A DNA stretch of 64,000 nucleotides from Planosporangium mesophilum (lineage in GTDB: Bacteria > Actinomycetota > Actinomycetes > Mycobacteriales > Micromonosporaceae). The notes under the pieces are model-generated. The model worked only from the letters and a program-made list of their open reading frames with translations. It was not told the origin of the DNA and searched no databases. The translations under genes and the position numbers were made by a program. This document shows, piece after piece, positions 1 to 7,537 of this stretch (position 1 is the first letter of the stretch; the number at the start of each line of letters is the position of its first letter). The stretch spans positions 62,001-126,000 of the forward strand of contig NZ_BOON01000018.1 of the NCBI RefSeq assembly GCF_016863255.1. The letters run 5' to 3'.

Positions 1-894
1 CGCGCCCAGCGCCGCCGCGGAGAACGACGTCGCCATCGAGAAGAAGATCACGGTACCGCCGTCGGCGGTCGACAGGATCGCGCCGTGCTCGCAGCCGGGC
101 ACGTCCACGCAGACCACGGTCACGTCGGCCGGCCCGCCGAGCGCCTGTTTCACGGCCTCGCTGAGCGCCACCGGGTCCCGGGCGTCGGCCAGGGCCACCG
201 CGTCGGCCAGCCCGGCCCGGGTCAGCAGGTCGCGCTCCCGGTCGTTCGGAACGACCCCGACGGTACGGGCGCCGGCGCGCCGTGCGGCGGCGAGTGACAG
301 GGAGCCGCTCTTACCAGCGCCGCCGATCACCGCGACGGCTGCCCGGTCGTAACGACGCACGACCCGGTCGGTGAGCGCCGGCGCGCCGCAAACGTCCAGG
401 ACGGCGAGAGCGAGTTCGCCCGCCAGGTCGTCGGGCAGGACCGCCGCGATCGACCGTCCGAACAGGATCGCGTACCCGTCGCAGGGCACCTGCTCGCCCG
501 TACCGTCCCAGCGGCACAGCCCGTCGGTGACCTTGAGCGGGGTGAGGGTCAGGGAGACCAGGGTGGCGATCCGGTCGCCCACCTTGAGACCCAGCGGCGA
601 GTCCGGCCCGACCTCCTCGACGGTGCCGATCAGCATCCCGCCCGACCCGGTCACCGGGTTGTGCATCTTGCCGCGCGCCTCGACGATCGCCAGCACCTCG
701 GCCCGTACCGCCGCGCCGTCGCCGCCGTGCTTGGTCGCCAGTTGCCGGAAGCTCGCCGCGTCCAGGTTGAGCCGCTCCACCCGTACCCGCACCTCGTCGG
801 AGGCGATCCGCTCGGCGTTGTCCAGCCGCTGCGCCGCCTGTGGCAGGACCCCGCCGGGCGCCAGCACCCGGTGCAGACCGACGGGTGAGGTCAT
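1..894 (-). CDS. kdd: L-erythro-3,5-diaminohexanoate dehydrogenase, C-terminus cut by window edge
   Basis: Catalyses NAD(P)-linked oxidative deamination of 3,5-diaminohexanoate to 5-amino-3-oxohexanoate in the lysine 2,3-aminomutase pathway. The ATG at 894 follows GTAGGAGTTCCTC, a good ribosome site. The frame stays open for 298 codons to base 1, so roughly the last 50 residues of a protein of about 350 lie outside. The first half is the family's GroES-like part, with the stretch GKMHNPVTGSGGMLIG near residues 75-90. The Rossmann glycine motif VIGGAGKSGS is at about residues 189-198. It is divergent from kamA, 96 nt away, and the two act in one pathway. The call rests on recognised family motifs plus this pairing; a generic zinc-type dehydrogenase is less likely. 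Confidence 0.87.
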   Translation of the reverse strand, partial: MTSPVGLHRVLAPGGVLPQAAQRLDNAERIASDEVRVRVERLNLDAASFRQLATKHGGDGAAVRAEVLAIVEARGKMHNPVTGSGGMLIGTVEEVGPDSPLGLKVGDRIATLVSLTLTPLKVTDGLCRWDGTGEQVPCDGYAILFGRSIAAVLPDDLAGELALAVLDVCGAPALTDRVVRRYDRAAVAVIGGAGKSGSLSLAAARRAGARTVGVVPNDRERDLLTRAGLADAVALADARDPVALSEAVKQALGGPADVTVVCVDVPGCEHGAILSTADGGTVIFFSMATSFSAAALGA

Positions 895-942
895 GAGGAA
901 CTCCTACGTTCAATTCGGGTGATGACGAGAAATCCTATGGCA

Positions 943-958
943 GGTTAATCTATTGACC
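943..958. promoter_or_regulatory. imperfect palindrome between kdd and kamA, operator candidate
   Basis: GGTTAAT-CT-ATTGACC is a 7-2-7 inverted repeat with one mismatch. It lies in the AT-rich 96-nt gap between the divergent genes kdd and kamA. Its position suggests a shared regulator site, but no regulator gene is next to it inside the window. The function is inferred. Confidence 0.35.
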
Positions 959-990
959 GCAGATTCTCCATGACCCCGTGAGGAGCCGCC

Positions 991-2355
991 GTGAGTGAGA
1001 CCGGCCAGCCCTACCTGTACCAGCGACGCGAGTTGGTGGAACCGGACTGGACCCGACTGCCCGGCTGGCGCCACGTCACCCGCGAGCAGTGGGAGTCCGC
1101 CCAGTGGCAGCGGACCAACTGTGTCAAGAACATCAAGCAACTGCGGGCGGTCCTCGGCGACCTCGTAGGCGAGTCGTTCTACGCCGACCTCGCCGACGAC
1201 CAGCAGCGCCTCGCCACCATGTCGATGCTCGTCACGCCGCAGATGCTCAACACCATGGTGCCGTCGAAGGCGCCGGACACCGACAGCTTCTACGCCGACC
1301 CGGTACGCCGGTACATGATTCCCGTCGCGTCCGACCGCAACCCCGACTGGCCGTCCCACCCGTACGCCACCCGCGACTCGCTGCACGAGCACGACATGTG
1401 GGTCGCCGAGGGGCTCACCCACCGCTACCCCACGAAGGTCCTGGCCGAGCTGCTGCCGACCTGCCCCCAGTACTGCGGGCACTGCACCCGCATGGACCTC
1501 GTCGGCAACTCCACGCCGACCGTCGACAAGCTCAAGCTCACCCTCAAGCCCGTCGACCGGTACGACGCGATGGTCGCCTACCTGCGCGCCCACCCGGGCG
1601 TCCGCGACGTGGTCGTCTCCGGCGGCGACGTCGCCAACGTGCCCTGGCGCAACCTCGAGTCGTTCCTGATGCGGCTGCTCGACATCGAGACCATCCGGGA
1701 CGTCCGGCTGGCCACCAAGGCCCTGATGGGACTCCCCCAGCACTGGCTGCAGCCCGACGTCGTCGAGGGCATGGAGCGGCTCGCCCGTACCGCCGCCCGC
1801 CGCGGCGTCAACCTCGCGATCCACACCCACGTCAACCACGCCAACTCGCTGACCCCGCTGGTCGCGAGGGCCGCGCAGACCGCCCTGGAGGTCGGCGTCC
1901 GCGACGTCCGCAACCAGGGCGTCCTGATGCGCGGCGTGAACGCCACCTCCGCCGACCTGCTCGACCTGTGCTTCGCGCTCCAGGGCGAGGCCGGCATCCT
2001 GCCGTACTACTTCTACATGTGCGACATGATCCCCAACGCGGAGCACTGGCGCGTCTCCGTCTGGCAGGCCCAGCAGCTCCAGCACGACATCATGGGGTAC
2101 CTGCCCGGCTACGCCACCCCGCGGATCGTGTGCGACGTGCCGTTCGTGGGCAAGCGCTGGGTCCACATGCTCACCGAGTACGACCGTGAGCACGGCATCT
2201 CGTACTGGACCAAGAACTACCGAACCTCCATCGAGGCCGACGACGCGGACGCTCTCGCGCGCAGGTACCCGTACTACGACCCGATCGACACCCTCTCGGA
2301 GTCGGGCCGGAAATGGTGGCGCAAGCAGGAGGCGGCGGTGGCCGTCCCCGGCTGA
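991..2355 (+). CDS. kamA: L-lysine 2,3-aminomutase (radical SAM)
   Basis: Radical SAM, PLP-dependent enzyme converting L-lysine to L-beta-lysine, the first step before kdd acts. 454 aa, close to the family length. The GTG start at 991 follows GTGAGGAGCC. The [4Fe-4S]/SAM motif is C158-PQY-C162-GH-C165, followed by TRMD. The C-terminal half contains the conserved ILPYYFYMCDMIPN-like block near residue 335; I did not pinpoint the PLP lysine. A strong hairpin terminator follows the stop. Lysine mutases usually need further pathway genes (kamD/kamE, kce), which are not in view and may lie beyond the left edge past kdd. Beta-lysine can also feed antibiotic or osmolyte synthesis, but the neighbouring kdd favours catabolism. 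Confidence 0.92.
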   Translation: MSETGQPYLYQRRELVEPDWTRLPGWRHVTREQWESAQWQRTNCVKNIKQLRAVLGDLVGESFYADLADDQQRLATMSMLVTPQMLNTMVPSKAPDTDSFYADPVRRYMIPVASDRNPDWPSHPYATRDSLHEHDMWVAEGLTHRYPTKVLAELLPTCPQYCGHCTRMDLVGNSTPTVDKLKLTLKPVDRYDAMVAYLRAHPGVRDVVVSGGDVANVPWRNLESFLMRLLDIETIRDVRLATKALMGLPQHWLQPDVVEGMERLARTAARRGVNLAIHTHVNHANSLTPLVARAAQTALEVGVRDVRNQGVLMRGVNATSADLLDLCFALQGEAGILPYYFYMCDMIPNAEHWRVSVWQAQQLQHDIMGYLPGYATPRIVCDVPFVGKRWVHMLTEYDREHGISYWTKNYRTSIEADDADALARRYPYYDPIDTLSESGRKWWRKQEAAVAVPG

Positions 2356-2371
2356 CGCCGGCGTTGTGACA

Positions 2372-2405
2372 GTGCCGCAGCCCCTCGTCGGGCTGCGGCA
2401 CTTTT
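2372..2405 (+). terminator. rho-independent terminator after kamA
   Basis: A perfect 12-bp stem (GTGCCGCAGCCC paired with GGGCTGCGGCAC) with a 6-nt loop is followed by TTTT. It starts 16 nt after the kamA stop codon. Confidence 0.9.
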
Positions 2406-2474
2406 CGTATGCGGGAGACGTAACCGGCGGGCGGCGCGGAACTCGAAAATGCGCCGCGTAGCGGCGTGGAGATG

Positions 2475-2496
2475 GGATGTGGCGATAGCCACATCC
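2475..2496 (+). promoter_or_regulatory. hairpin upstream of the pentapeptide gene
   Basis: GGATGTGGC-gata-GCCACATCC is a perfect 9-bp stem with a GATA tetraloop, followed by TCTT. It stands 118 nt before the GTG start of the next gene. It could be a second terminator for read-through from kamA or part of a structured leader; the sequence does not decide. Confidence 0.4.
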
Positions 2497-2502
2497 TCTT
2501 GG

Positions 2503-2513
2503 GCATCCTAGGA
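2503..2513. promoter_or_regulatory. GCATCCTAGGA motif, copy 1
   Basis: The 11-mer GCATCCTAGGA occurs upstream of the pentapeptide gene and again at 3547-3557 downstream of it. In the second copy it extends to the palindrome ATCCTAGGAT. The repeat and the palindromic core suggest a protein site or a promoter element; this is inferred. Confidence 0.3.
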
Positions 2514-2570
2514 CGCTAGGTTGAGTGATGCCAGCGGGGTCGCGCTGCCCACCTGGGAGAATGGAACCCG

Positions 2571-2592
2571 CTGAGCAGACCCTGCTGCTCAG
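2571..2592 (+). promoter_or_regulatory. hairpin just before the ribosome site of the pentapeptide gene
   Basis: CTGAGCAG-accctg-CTGCTCAG forms a perfect 8-bp stem ending 8 nt before the AGAGAGGAGG ribosome site. It could modulate translation initiation. The functional role is inferred. Confidence 0.3.
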
Positions 2593-2614
2593 CGTGAGGC
2601 AGAGAGGAGGTCCG

Positions 2615-3448
2615 GTGTCCCGCACCCGCGAAACCCCCTCCACCGACGCGGAACGCTCCGACCTGCGGGCCGACTGCGCACGCTGCTTCGGGCTGTGCTG
2701 TGTCGCGCTGCCCTTCGCCGCGTCGACGGACTTCGCGATCGACAAGGCCGCCGGTCAGCCCTGCCCCAACCTGCAGCCGGACTCCCGCTGCGGCATCCAC
2801 TCCCAGCTCCGGCAGCGGGGCTTCTCGGGCTGTACGGTCTTCGACTGCCTCGGCGCCGGCCAGAAGGTCTCCCAGGTCACCTACCGCGGCCGGGACTGGC
2901 GGCGCGACCCGGACACCGCCCGGCAGATGTTCGCGGTCTTCCCCGTCATGCGCCAGCTCCACGAGCTCCTCTGGTATTTGACCGAGGCGCTGGCGATGCC
3001 GCCGGCCCGGTCCGTCCACCGCGACCTGCGCCGGGCCCTGGAGCGGACCGAACGTCTCAGCCGCGGCAGTGCCCTCGAGCTCCTGGACCTGGACGTGGCG
3101 GCGCTCCGGGGCGAGGTCAACGTGCTGCTGCTGCGTGCGAGCGAGCTCGTGCGGGCCGGGATCGCGGGCCGGAAGGCCAACCACAGGGGCGCCGATCTCA
3201 TCGGGGCCGGCCTCGAAGGCGCCGATCTGCGGGGCGCAAACCTGCGCGGGGCCTACCTCATCGCGGCCGACCTCCGGCGTGCCGACCTGAGGTCGGCCGA
3301 CCTGACCGGGGCCGACCTTCGTGACGCCGACCTTCGCGGTGCCGACCTGAGTGACAGCCTCTTCCTCACCCAGTCCCAGCTCACCGCCGCCAACGGCGAC
3401 GGTGCCACCAAGCTGCCGCCGACGCTGGTGCGGCCCGCCCACTGGTAG
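2615..3448 (+). CDS. YkgJ-like Cys cluster fused to pentapeptide repeats
   Basis: 277 aa. The GTG start is chosen because AGAGAGGAGG lies 4 nt before it; an open frame extends back to 2525. The N-terminal 80 residues carry eight cysteines (C21, C24, C28, C29, C50, C59, C73, C78) spaced like the Fe/Zn-chelate domain of YkgJ proteins (CxxCxxxCC...C...C...C....C). Residues about 85-185 are helical and charged, with no recognised motif. Residues about 188-250 are A(D/N)LRGAD-type pentapeptide repeats that should form a right-handed beta helix. Pentapeptide proteins may bind gyrase or act as scaffolds, but nothing here fixes a role. No signal peptide is seen, so it is probably cytoplasmic. It stands alone between kamA and a convergent HAD gene. 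Confidence 0.75.
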   Translation: MSRTRETPSTDAERSDLRADCARCFGLCCVALPFAASTDFAIDKAAGQPCPNLQPDSRCGIHSQLRQRGFSGCTVFDCLGAGQKVSQVTYRGRDWRRDPDTARQMFAVFPVMRQLHELLWYLTEALAMPPARSVHRDLRRALERTERLSRGSALELLDLDVAALRGEVNVLLLRASELVRAGIAGRKANHRGADLIGAGLEGADLRGANLRGAYLIAADLRRADLRSADLTGADLRDADLRGADLSDSLFLTQSQLTAANGDGATKLPPTLVRPAHW

Positions 3449-3546
3449 GCGACTCCCCCATCCGTCGGGCTCAACGGCCCTTCCCGGACCCGGTCCGCTT
3501 CGCCGGCTCGTCCGTGACTGCGATGCGAAGGATCACTGTGCGTAGA

Positions 3547-3557
3547 GCATCCTAGGA
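3547..3557. promoter_or_regulatory. GCATCCTAGGA motif, copy 2
   Basis: Second copy of the 11-mer found at 2503. Here it contains the perfect 10-bp palindrome ATCCTAGGAT (3549-3558), followed by ACTGGGTA. The function is unknown. Confidence 0.3.
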
Positions 3558-3614
3558 TACTGGGTATGTGACGGGAAAACCCGGCCGTGCGTTCCATCGC
3601 ATCACCACAGATCG

Positions 3615-3694
3615 CGTGCTTTGCTCTGCTCCCGGATAGGCATCGCCGTGGCGTGGCTACCCCTGTTGCCCGTTCGGCAGCAGAGCAAAGCACG
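3615..3694. repeat. 16-bp perfect inverted repeat around a 48-nt core
   Basis: CGTGCTTTGCTCTGCT (3615-3630) is exactly complementary to AGCAGAGCAAAGCACG (3679-3694). The core is GC-rich. Both arms read CFALLP in short spurious ORFs on opposite strands, as expected for an inverted repeat. The 80-nt unit resembles a miniature dispersed intergenic repeat or a large stem-loop; there is no T-run, so it is a poor terminator. Confidence 0.75.
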
Positions 3695-3744
3695 ATAGCG
3701 GCGTCTTCCACTCGGCGTCGTCACGGAAACCCGGCGGCGCTACG

Positions 3745-3784
3745 GTTAGCGCGCGGAGCCCACGGCTAGCGCGCGGAGCCCGCC
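3745..3784. repeat. 20-bp tandem duplication across the HAD stop codon
   Basis: Two adjacent 20-nt units share the 13-mer TAGCGCGCGGAGC. The right-hand unit contains the last codons and the stop of the HAD gene on the minus strand; the left unit is a copy just beyond the stop. Confidence 0.75.
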
Positions 3785-4482
3785 GCCACCTCGATCGCCG
3801 CCAGCACCGCGCCGGTGTCGGTGAGGTCGGGCAGCACCGTGTGCGCTCCCGCCGTCCGTAGGTCGTCGAGGCCGTACCGGCCGGTCGCCACGCCCACCAC
3901 CCCGGCGCCGCTCGCCAGGGCAGCCTCCACGTCGAGGGGCGTGTCCCCCACCAGCACGGTGGCCCGGCCTGCGAACTCACGGTCGTGCCGGTCGCGGGCC
4001 GCCGTCCGGGCCAGGTCGACCAGGCGGGCGCGTACGGCGTGCGCCCACCCGTACGCGCCGATGTCGAGATCGAGATGCCGGGCCAGGTCATACACCCGCA
4101 TCTTCGTCTCGGCAAAGGCACGGATGTTGCCGGTGAGCAGGGTCTGCACCGCCGCCGTCCGGCTCAGGGCGGTGAGCGCGGCGGCCGCACCGGGCAGCGC
4201 CCGGCCGTGGGCGCGCAGGTCGCCCTCCAACTCCAGCAGAGCAAGCTCGGCCGCGGTCCGGAACTCCTCCAGGTGGCGGTCGGGCTCGGCGATCCCGTTG
4301 GCGCGCAGGAGGTCGATGGCGATCGCCCGGTCGGTACGTCCCGCCATCGGCGGCAGGTTCGTCGCCTCGTCGTCCCGGCCGAACACCTGCCGGAAGGCGG
4401 CCTGGAACGCCCGGACTCCGACACCACCCGCGTCGACCAGCGTGTGGTCGACGTCCCACAGGACGAGCACTCCCCCGGTCAT
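3766..4482 (-). CDS. HAD-superfamily hydrolase (phosphoglycolate phosphatase-like)
   Basis: 238 aa soluble hydrolase. HAD motif I is LWDVDHTLVD near the N-terminus; motif II is the Thr in LLTGN; motif III/IV is VGDTPLDVEAA, followed by GVATGRYG. The helical cap lies between motifs I and II. Substrate is not predictable; phosphate monoesters such as phosphoglycolate are usual for this branch. No Shine-Dalgarno is present, but TAGGGT (4490-4495) lies 7 nt before the ATG, so the mRNA is probably leaderless. A GTG three codons upstream is an alternative start. It faces the pentapeptide gene and is divergent from the HTH gene at 4562. Confidence 0.82.
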   Translation of the reverse strand: MTGGVLVLWDVDHTLVDAGGVGVRAFQAAFRQVFGRDDEATNLPPMAGRTDRAIAIDLLRANGIAEPDRHLEEFRTAAELALLELEGDLRAHGRALPGAAAALTALSRTAAVQTLLTGNIRAFAETKMRVYDLARHLDLDIGAYGWAHAVRARLVDLARTAARDRHDREFAGRATVLVGDTPLDVEAALASGAGVVGVATGRYGLDDLRTAGAHTVLPDLTDTGAVLAAIEVAAGSAR

Positions 4483-4517
4483 GGTCGCCACCCTACCGGC
4501 GCCCGCCGCGGTACGGT

Positions 4518-4551
4518 GTAAACCAGCAGTTGTCGTAAACCACAGGTTGTC
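4518..4551. promoter_or_regulatory. 17-bp tandem direct repeat, operator candidate
   Basis: GTAAACCAGCAGTTGTC (4518-4534) is followed directly by GTAAACCACAGGTTGTC (4535-4551), with 3 mismatches in 17. The pair ends 10 nt before the ATG of the HTH gene and overlaps its ribosome site. Tight direct repeats before a DNA-binding protein suggest autoregulation; this is inferred. Confidence 0.5.
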
Positions 4552-4561
4552 AGGAGACGCG

Positions 4562-5224
4562 ATGGAACCGTACGCCGACGTCCTGTCCGACGCCGAGCGC
4601 ACCGAGCTGCGCAAGCTTGCCCGGGACCTGATGGAACGCATGACCCAGCGGCTGGCGGCGCAGCCCGGCCTGGCCGCCGCCGAGCCCCTCGCCCGCTCCG
4701 GTGACGCCGACGACGAGTACCGGCTGCGGCGCGACCGGCTGCGACGGGTACGCGCCGCCCAGGTGGCCGCCGCGCTGATCGGGGACGCCGCCGCCGACTT
4801 CACCGCCGCCGAGGCCGCCGACGCCGTGTGGCTGGGCGCCAGCCTCGCCGACCTGGGCACGACCAGCGGCAGCACCCGCCAGGCGGCCCGCAAGCGCTGG
4901 CCCGACCTCGGCCGGATCTACCGGCTGCGGCGGTGGCTCGGCGGCCACGCCGACGACCTGACCCACGTCATCGGCCGGATCCTCGCCCACGCCGGCGAGA
5001 TGCGGGGCGTCGGCCTGGACCGGCTGCAGGCGTTACGGGACGCGCTGGACACCGACGAGCCGCAGCCGACCCGCTGGCGGCGGCTGGCCGACGCGGTGGA
5101 CCGGCACCTGCGGCACGTGGCCGAGGTGGCGGTACCGACGACGGACGAGGCCGCCACCGCGGTCGATGGGGCCCGCGGGGTCGTCGCCCACTTCGACGCC
5201 GCCACCGCGGGGCAACCCCGCTAG
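4562..5224 (+). CDS. probable helix-turn-helix DNA-binding protein, unknown role
   Basis: 220 aa, very Arg/Ala/Asp rich, no membrane segment. The ATG at 4562 follows CAGGAGACGCG. Residues about 95-115 read LGASLADLGTTSGSTRQAARKR in pattern, matching the W/L-x-x-(I/L)-G-x5-(S/T)RQAA helix-turn-helix seen in many actinobacterial regulators. The rest is helical with no named domain. The tandem 17-bp repeat directly upstream could be its own operator. It ends 4 nt before the stop of the convergent DinB-like gene. I do not recognise a specific family. Confidence 0.6.
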   Translation: MEPYADVLSDAERTELRKLARDLMERMTQRLAAQPGLAAAEPLARSGDADDEYRLRRDRLRRVRAAQVAAALIGDAAADFTAAEAADAVWLGASLADLGTTSGSTRQAARKRWPDLGRIYRLRRWLGGHADDLTHVIGRILAHAGEMRGVGLDRLQALRDALDTDEPQPTRWRRLADAVDRHLRHVAEVAVPTTDEAATAVDGARGVVAHFDAATAGQPR

Positions 5225-5228
5225 CCGC

Positions 5229-5801
5229 TCAGCACAGGTGCCCGACCTGCCGGCCCAGGTAGGCCGCCAACCGGTCGGCGACCGCCGCGTCGGGCGGGCA
5301 CGGCTGCTCCGGGCCGAAGACGGTACCCAGCTCGCGGACCTCCGGCGGAACCCGGCCGTACCACGAGTCGTAGGCGGCCCGGGTCACCTCCGGATCGCGG
5401 TCGCGGTCCTGACCGGTGGCTGCGGCCAGGTCCCAGCCGTGCAGGACCTGCTCCATCAGGTACATGTCGACGACCCGCGGGCCGGTTCCACCCGACGGCA
5501 GCGGCGCCGCCCGGTCGGTGGCACCCGGCGTGGCGAAGGCGTCCAGCGCGGCGCGGGTCGCCGCCTCGTACGCCTTGGCGGGCTCGCCGCCGGCGAGGTG
5601 GTCGACGCCGAACACGCCCATGTCGGGCTGCTCGCCGGCGGCCCAGGCGCTGAACAGGTGGTTGGCCGCGACCAGGTGGTTGAGCAGGGCCCGGACGTTC
5701 CACTCCGTGCACGGCGTGGGCAGGTCGTACTGGTCGGGGCGGATCCCCCGGATCGTGGCCGTCGTCGCGGCCACCGCTCTCTCCATCAGATCGACAGTCA
5801 T
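5229..5801 (-). CDS. DinB-like/mycothiol-dependent maleylpyruvate isomerase-family protein (TIGR03086 type)
   Basis: 190 aa. The N-terminal pattern CTEWNVRALLNHLVAANH and the later LMEQVLHGWDLAAATG are the metal-binding DinB four-helix signatures of TIGR03086 proteins; the His residues are likely metal ligands. Family members use mycothiol as cofactor or bind metal for S-transfer and isomerase reactions; the substrate here is unknown. TACCTT (5808-5813) lies 6 nt before the ATG and there is no ribosome site, so it is probably leaderless. It ends convergently with the HTH gene and lies next to the DUF885 gene on the same strand, which has its own -10. Confidence 0.8.
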   Translation of the reverse strand: MTVDLMERAVAATTATIRGIRPDQYDLPTPCTEWNVRALLNHLVAANHLFSAWAAGEQPDMGVFGVDHLAGGEPAKAYEAATRAALDAFATPGATDRAAPLPSGGTGPRVVDMYLMEQVLHGWDLAAATGQDRDRDPEVTRAAYDSWYGRVPPEVRELGTVFGPEQPCPPDAAVADRLAAYLGRQVGHLC

Positions 5802-5830
5802 GCGCGGAAGGTAACAACCGGCACCGACAA

Positions 5831-7456
5831 CTACCGGCCCCTCGACCGCAGCGCCTCGGCGAACGTGTCCAGCCCCAGCGGTCCGAGCCCGATCGCCTCG
5901 GTGTGCCAGCGCCTGAGGTCGAAGGCGGCACCCTGCCGGGCCCGGGCCTCGTCACGGGCGGCCAGCCAGGCCCGTTCGCCCAGCTTGTACGAGGTGGCCT
6001 GGGCCGGCCAGCCGCAGTACCGGGTGACCTCGCTGTGTACCCGGTGCTCGGCGCACCGGCCACGCTCGCGCAGCACGGCCGTGGCCACGTCGAACGTCCA
6101 CCGCGGACCGTGGCGGCGCGCCTCCTCGGCAGGCAGCGGCAGGTCCAGGTGCAGCCCGATGTCGATGACGACCCGCGCCGCCCGCAGTGCCGAGTCCATC
6201 AGCATGCCCAGCCGGGTGCCCGGCCGGTCGAACCAGCCCAGCTCGTCGGCGAGGCGCTCGGCATACAGCGCCCAGCCCTCGCTGTGGCCGCTGACGCCGG
6301 ACAGGCGACTGAAGCGCGACAGCCGGTCGCCGGCCGCGCGGATCGCGCCGATCTGCAGGTGGTGGCCTGGTACGCCCTCGTGGAAGACGGTGGTCAGCTC
6401 CTCCCACACGCTGAACCGCTCCCGGCCCGCGACCGACCACCAGGTACGACCCGGGCGGACCAGGTCCTCGCTCGGCCCGGTGTAGTACACCGACGCCACG
6501 TTGGACGCCGGTGCGAGGACCACCTCGACGCGGCGCAGGCCCGGGTGGATGTCGAAGTGGACGCCGTCGAGGCGCTCGATCGCGGCGTCGTGCTCGTCCT
6601 GCAGCCAGGCGCGGTAGGCGTCCGCGCCGTCGACGAACTGCGTGGCGTCCAACTCCGCCCGGACCTCGTCGAGCGGGCGGCCGCCGGCCTCGGCGGCCAG
6701 CTCGGCCTCGATGCGGTGCAGCTCGGCCCAGCCCCACTCGTACGCCTCGAGCGGATCGATCTCGGCGCCGAGCGAGAGCCGTCGGAACACCCGGTGCCGG
6801 TCGGCCCCGACGCCGTCGCGCTCGGCGGCCGCCGGGGCGTACTCGCGGCGCAGGTACTCGGCGGTCTGCGCGTACGCGGTATGGGCGGCGGTCGCCGCGG
6901 CCGCGAGGTCGTACCGCAGCGGCCCGTCGCCGTACCCGGCCACCAGCGCATCGTGGGTGCCCGCGGCGTACACGTCGGCGGCGGTCGCCGTCTCCAGAGC
7001 CTGGCGGCGGGCGGCCGGCGCCCCTTCGGCCAGCCCGAGTGCGAGGCTGTCGCGCCAGCTCGCGAGCATCGCCGGGATTGCGGCGAGCCGCGTGACCACC
7101 GGGCGCCAACCGCCCTCGCCGTCGCGGCGGACCAGGTCCACGGACTCGCGGATGTTCTGCAGCCGGCCGAACGCGGCGGCCAGGTCGCGCATCCACTCGC
7201 CGCTGTCGTGCCAGGCGAGCTGCGCCTCGAGGCGCTCGCGCAGGTGGGCGGCGGCGAGCCGGTCGCCGCCGTCGGCCGACGCCAGCCGGCGCAGGGTGTC
7301 ACGGACGAGGTCGGCGCGGGCCTCGACGCCCTCGGGGCCGTAGTCGGTCGCGGCGCCGTCGTGGCCGGCGATGCCGCGGAAGGTCGCGCTGACCGGGTCC
7401 AGGGCCGCTGACGCGGTCACGTACTCGTCGGCGAGCGCGAAGATCGGATCAGCCAT
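5831..7456 (-). CDS. DUF885 family protein, putative metallopeptidase
   Basis: 541 aa with no clear signal peptide. The DUF885 hallmark HEGVPGHHLQ occurs around residue 350, embedded in TVFHEGVPGHHL, with later SEGWALYAE; in the family these form a probable zinc site (HExxxGH plus downstream Glu). No substrate can be assigned. The ATG at 7456 is preferred to the GTG at 7462 because TAGGGT (7463-7468) lies exactly 6 nt upstream, the spacing seen at other likely leaderless genes here. It is divergent from the histidine phosphatase gene with 81 nt between starts. Confidence 0.83.
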   Translation of the reverse strand: MADPIFALADEYVTASAALDPVSATFRGIAGHDGAATDYGPEGVEARADLVRDTLRRLASADGGDRLAAAHLRERLEAQLAWHDSGEWMRDLAAAFGRLQNIRESVDLVRRDGEGGWRPVVTRLAAIPAMLASWRDSLALGLAEGAPAARRQALETATAADVYAAGTHDALVAGYGDGPLRYDLAAAATAAHTAYAQTAEYLRREYAPAAAERDGVGADRHRVFRRLSLGAEIDPLEAYEWGWAELHRIEAELAAEAGGRPLDEVRAELDATQFVDGADAYRAWLQDEHDAAIERLDGVHFDIHPGLRRVEVVLAPASNVASVYYTGPSEDLVRPGRTWWSVAGRERFSVWEELTTVFHEGVPGHHLQIGAIRAAGDRLSRFSRLSGVSGHSEGWALYAERLADELGWFDRPGTRLGMLMDSALRAARVVIDIGLHLDLPLPAEEARRHGPRWTFDVATAVLRERGRCAEHRVHSEVTRYCGWPAQATSYKLGERAWLAARDEARARQGAAFDLRRWHTEAIGLGPLGLDTFAEALRSRGR

Positions 7457-7537
7457 CCGCACACCCTACGTCGCAGCCCTCGCGGTCCCGGCCCGTGCCG
7501 CCGGGATCACGGGCGCCCGCGAGGGCATGATGGGCGG

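Larger units (their letters stand above)
3449..3765. other. 317-nt convergent gap with a long inverted repeat
   Basis: No gene is supported between the pentapeptide gene and the convergent HAD gene. The gap holds the second GCATCCTAGGA motif, a 16-bp inverted repeat and a 20-bp tandem duplication, listed separately. Confidence 0.7.

Noticed and set aside
910-2745. A 611-codon minus-strand frame opposite kamA
   Set aside because: Shadow of kamA; it also runs through the kamA terminator and has no domain.
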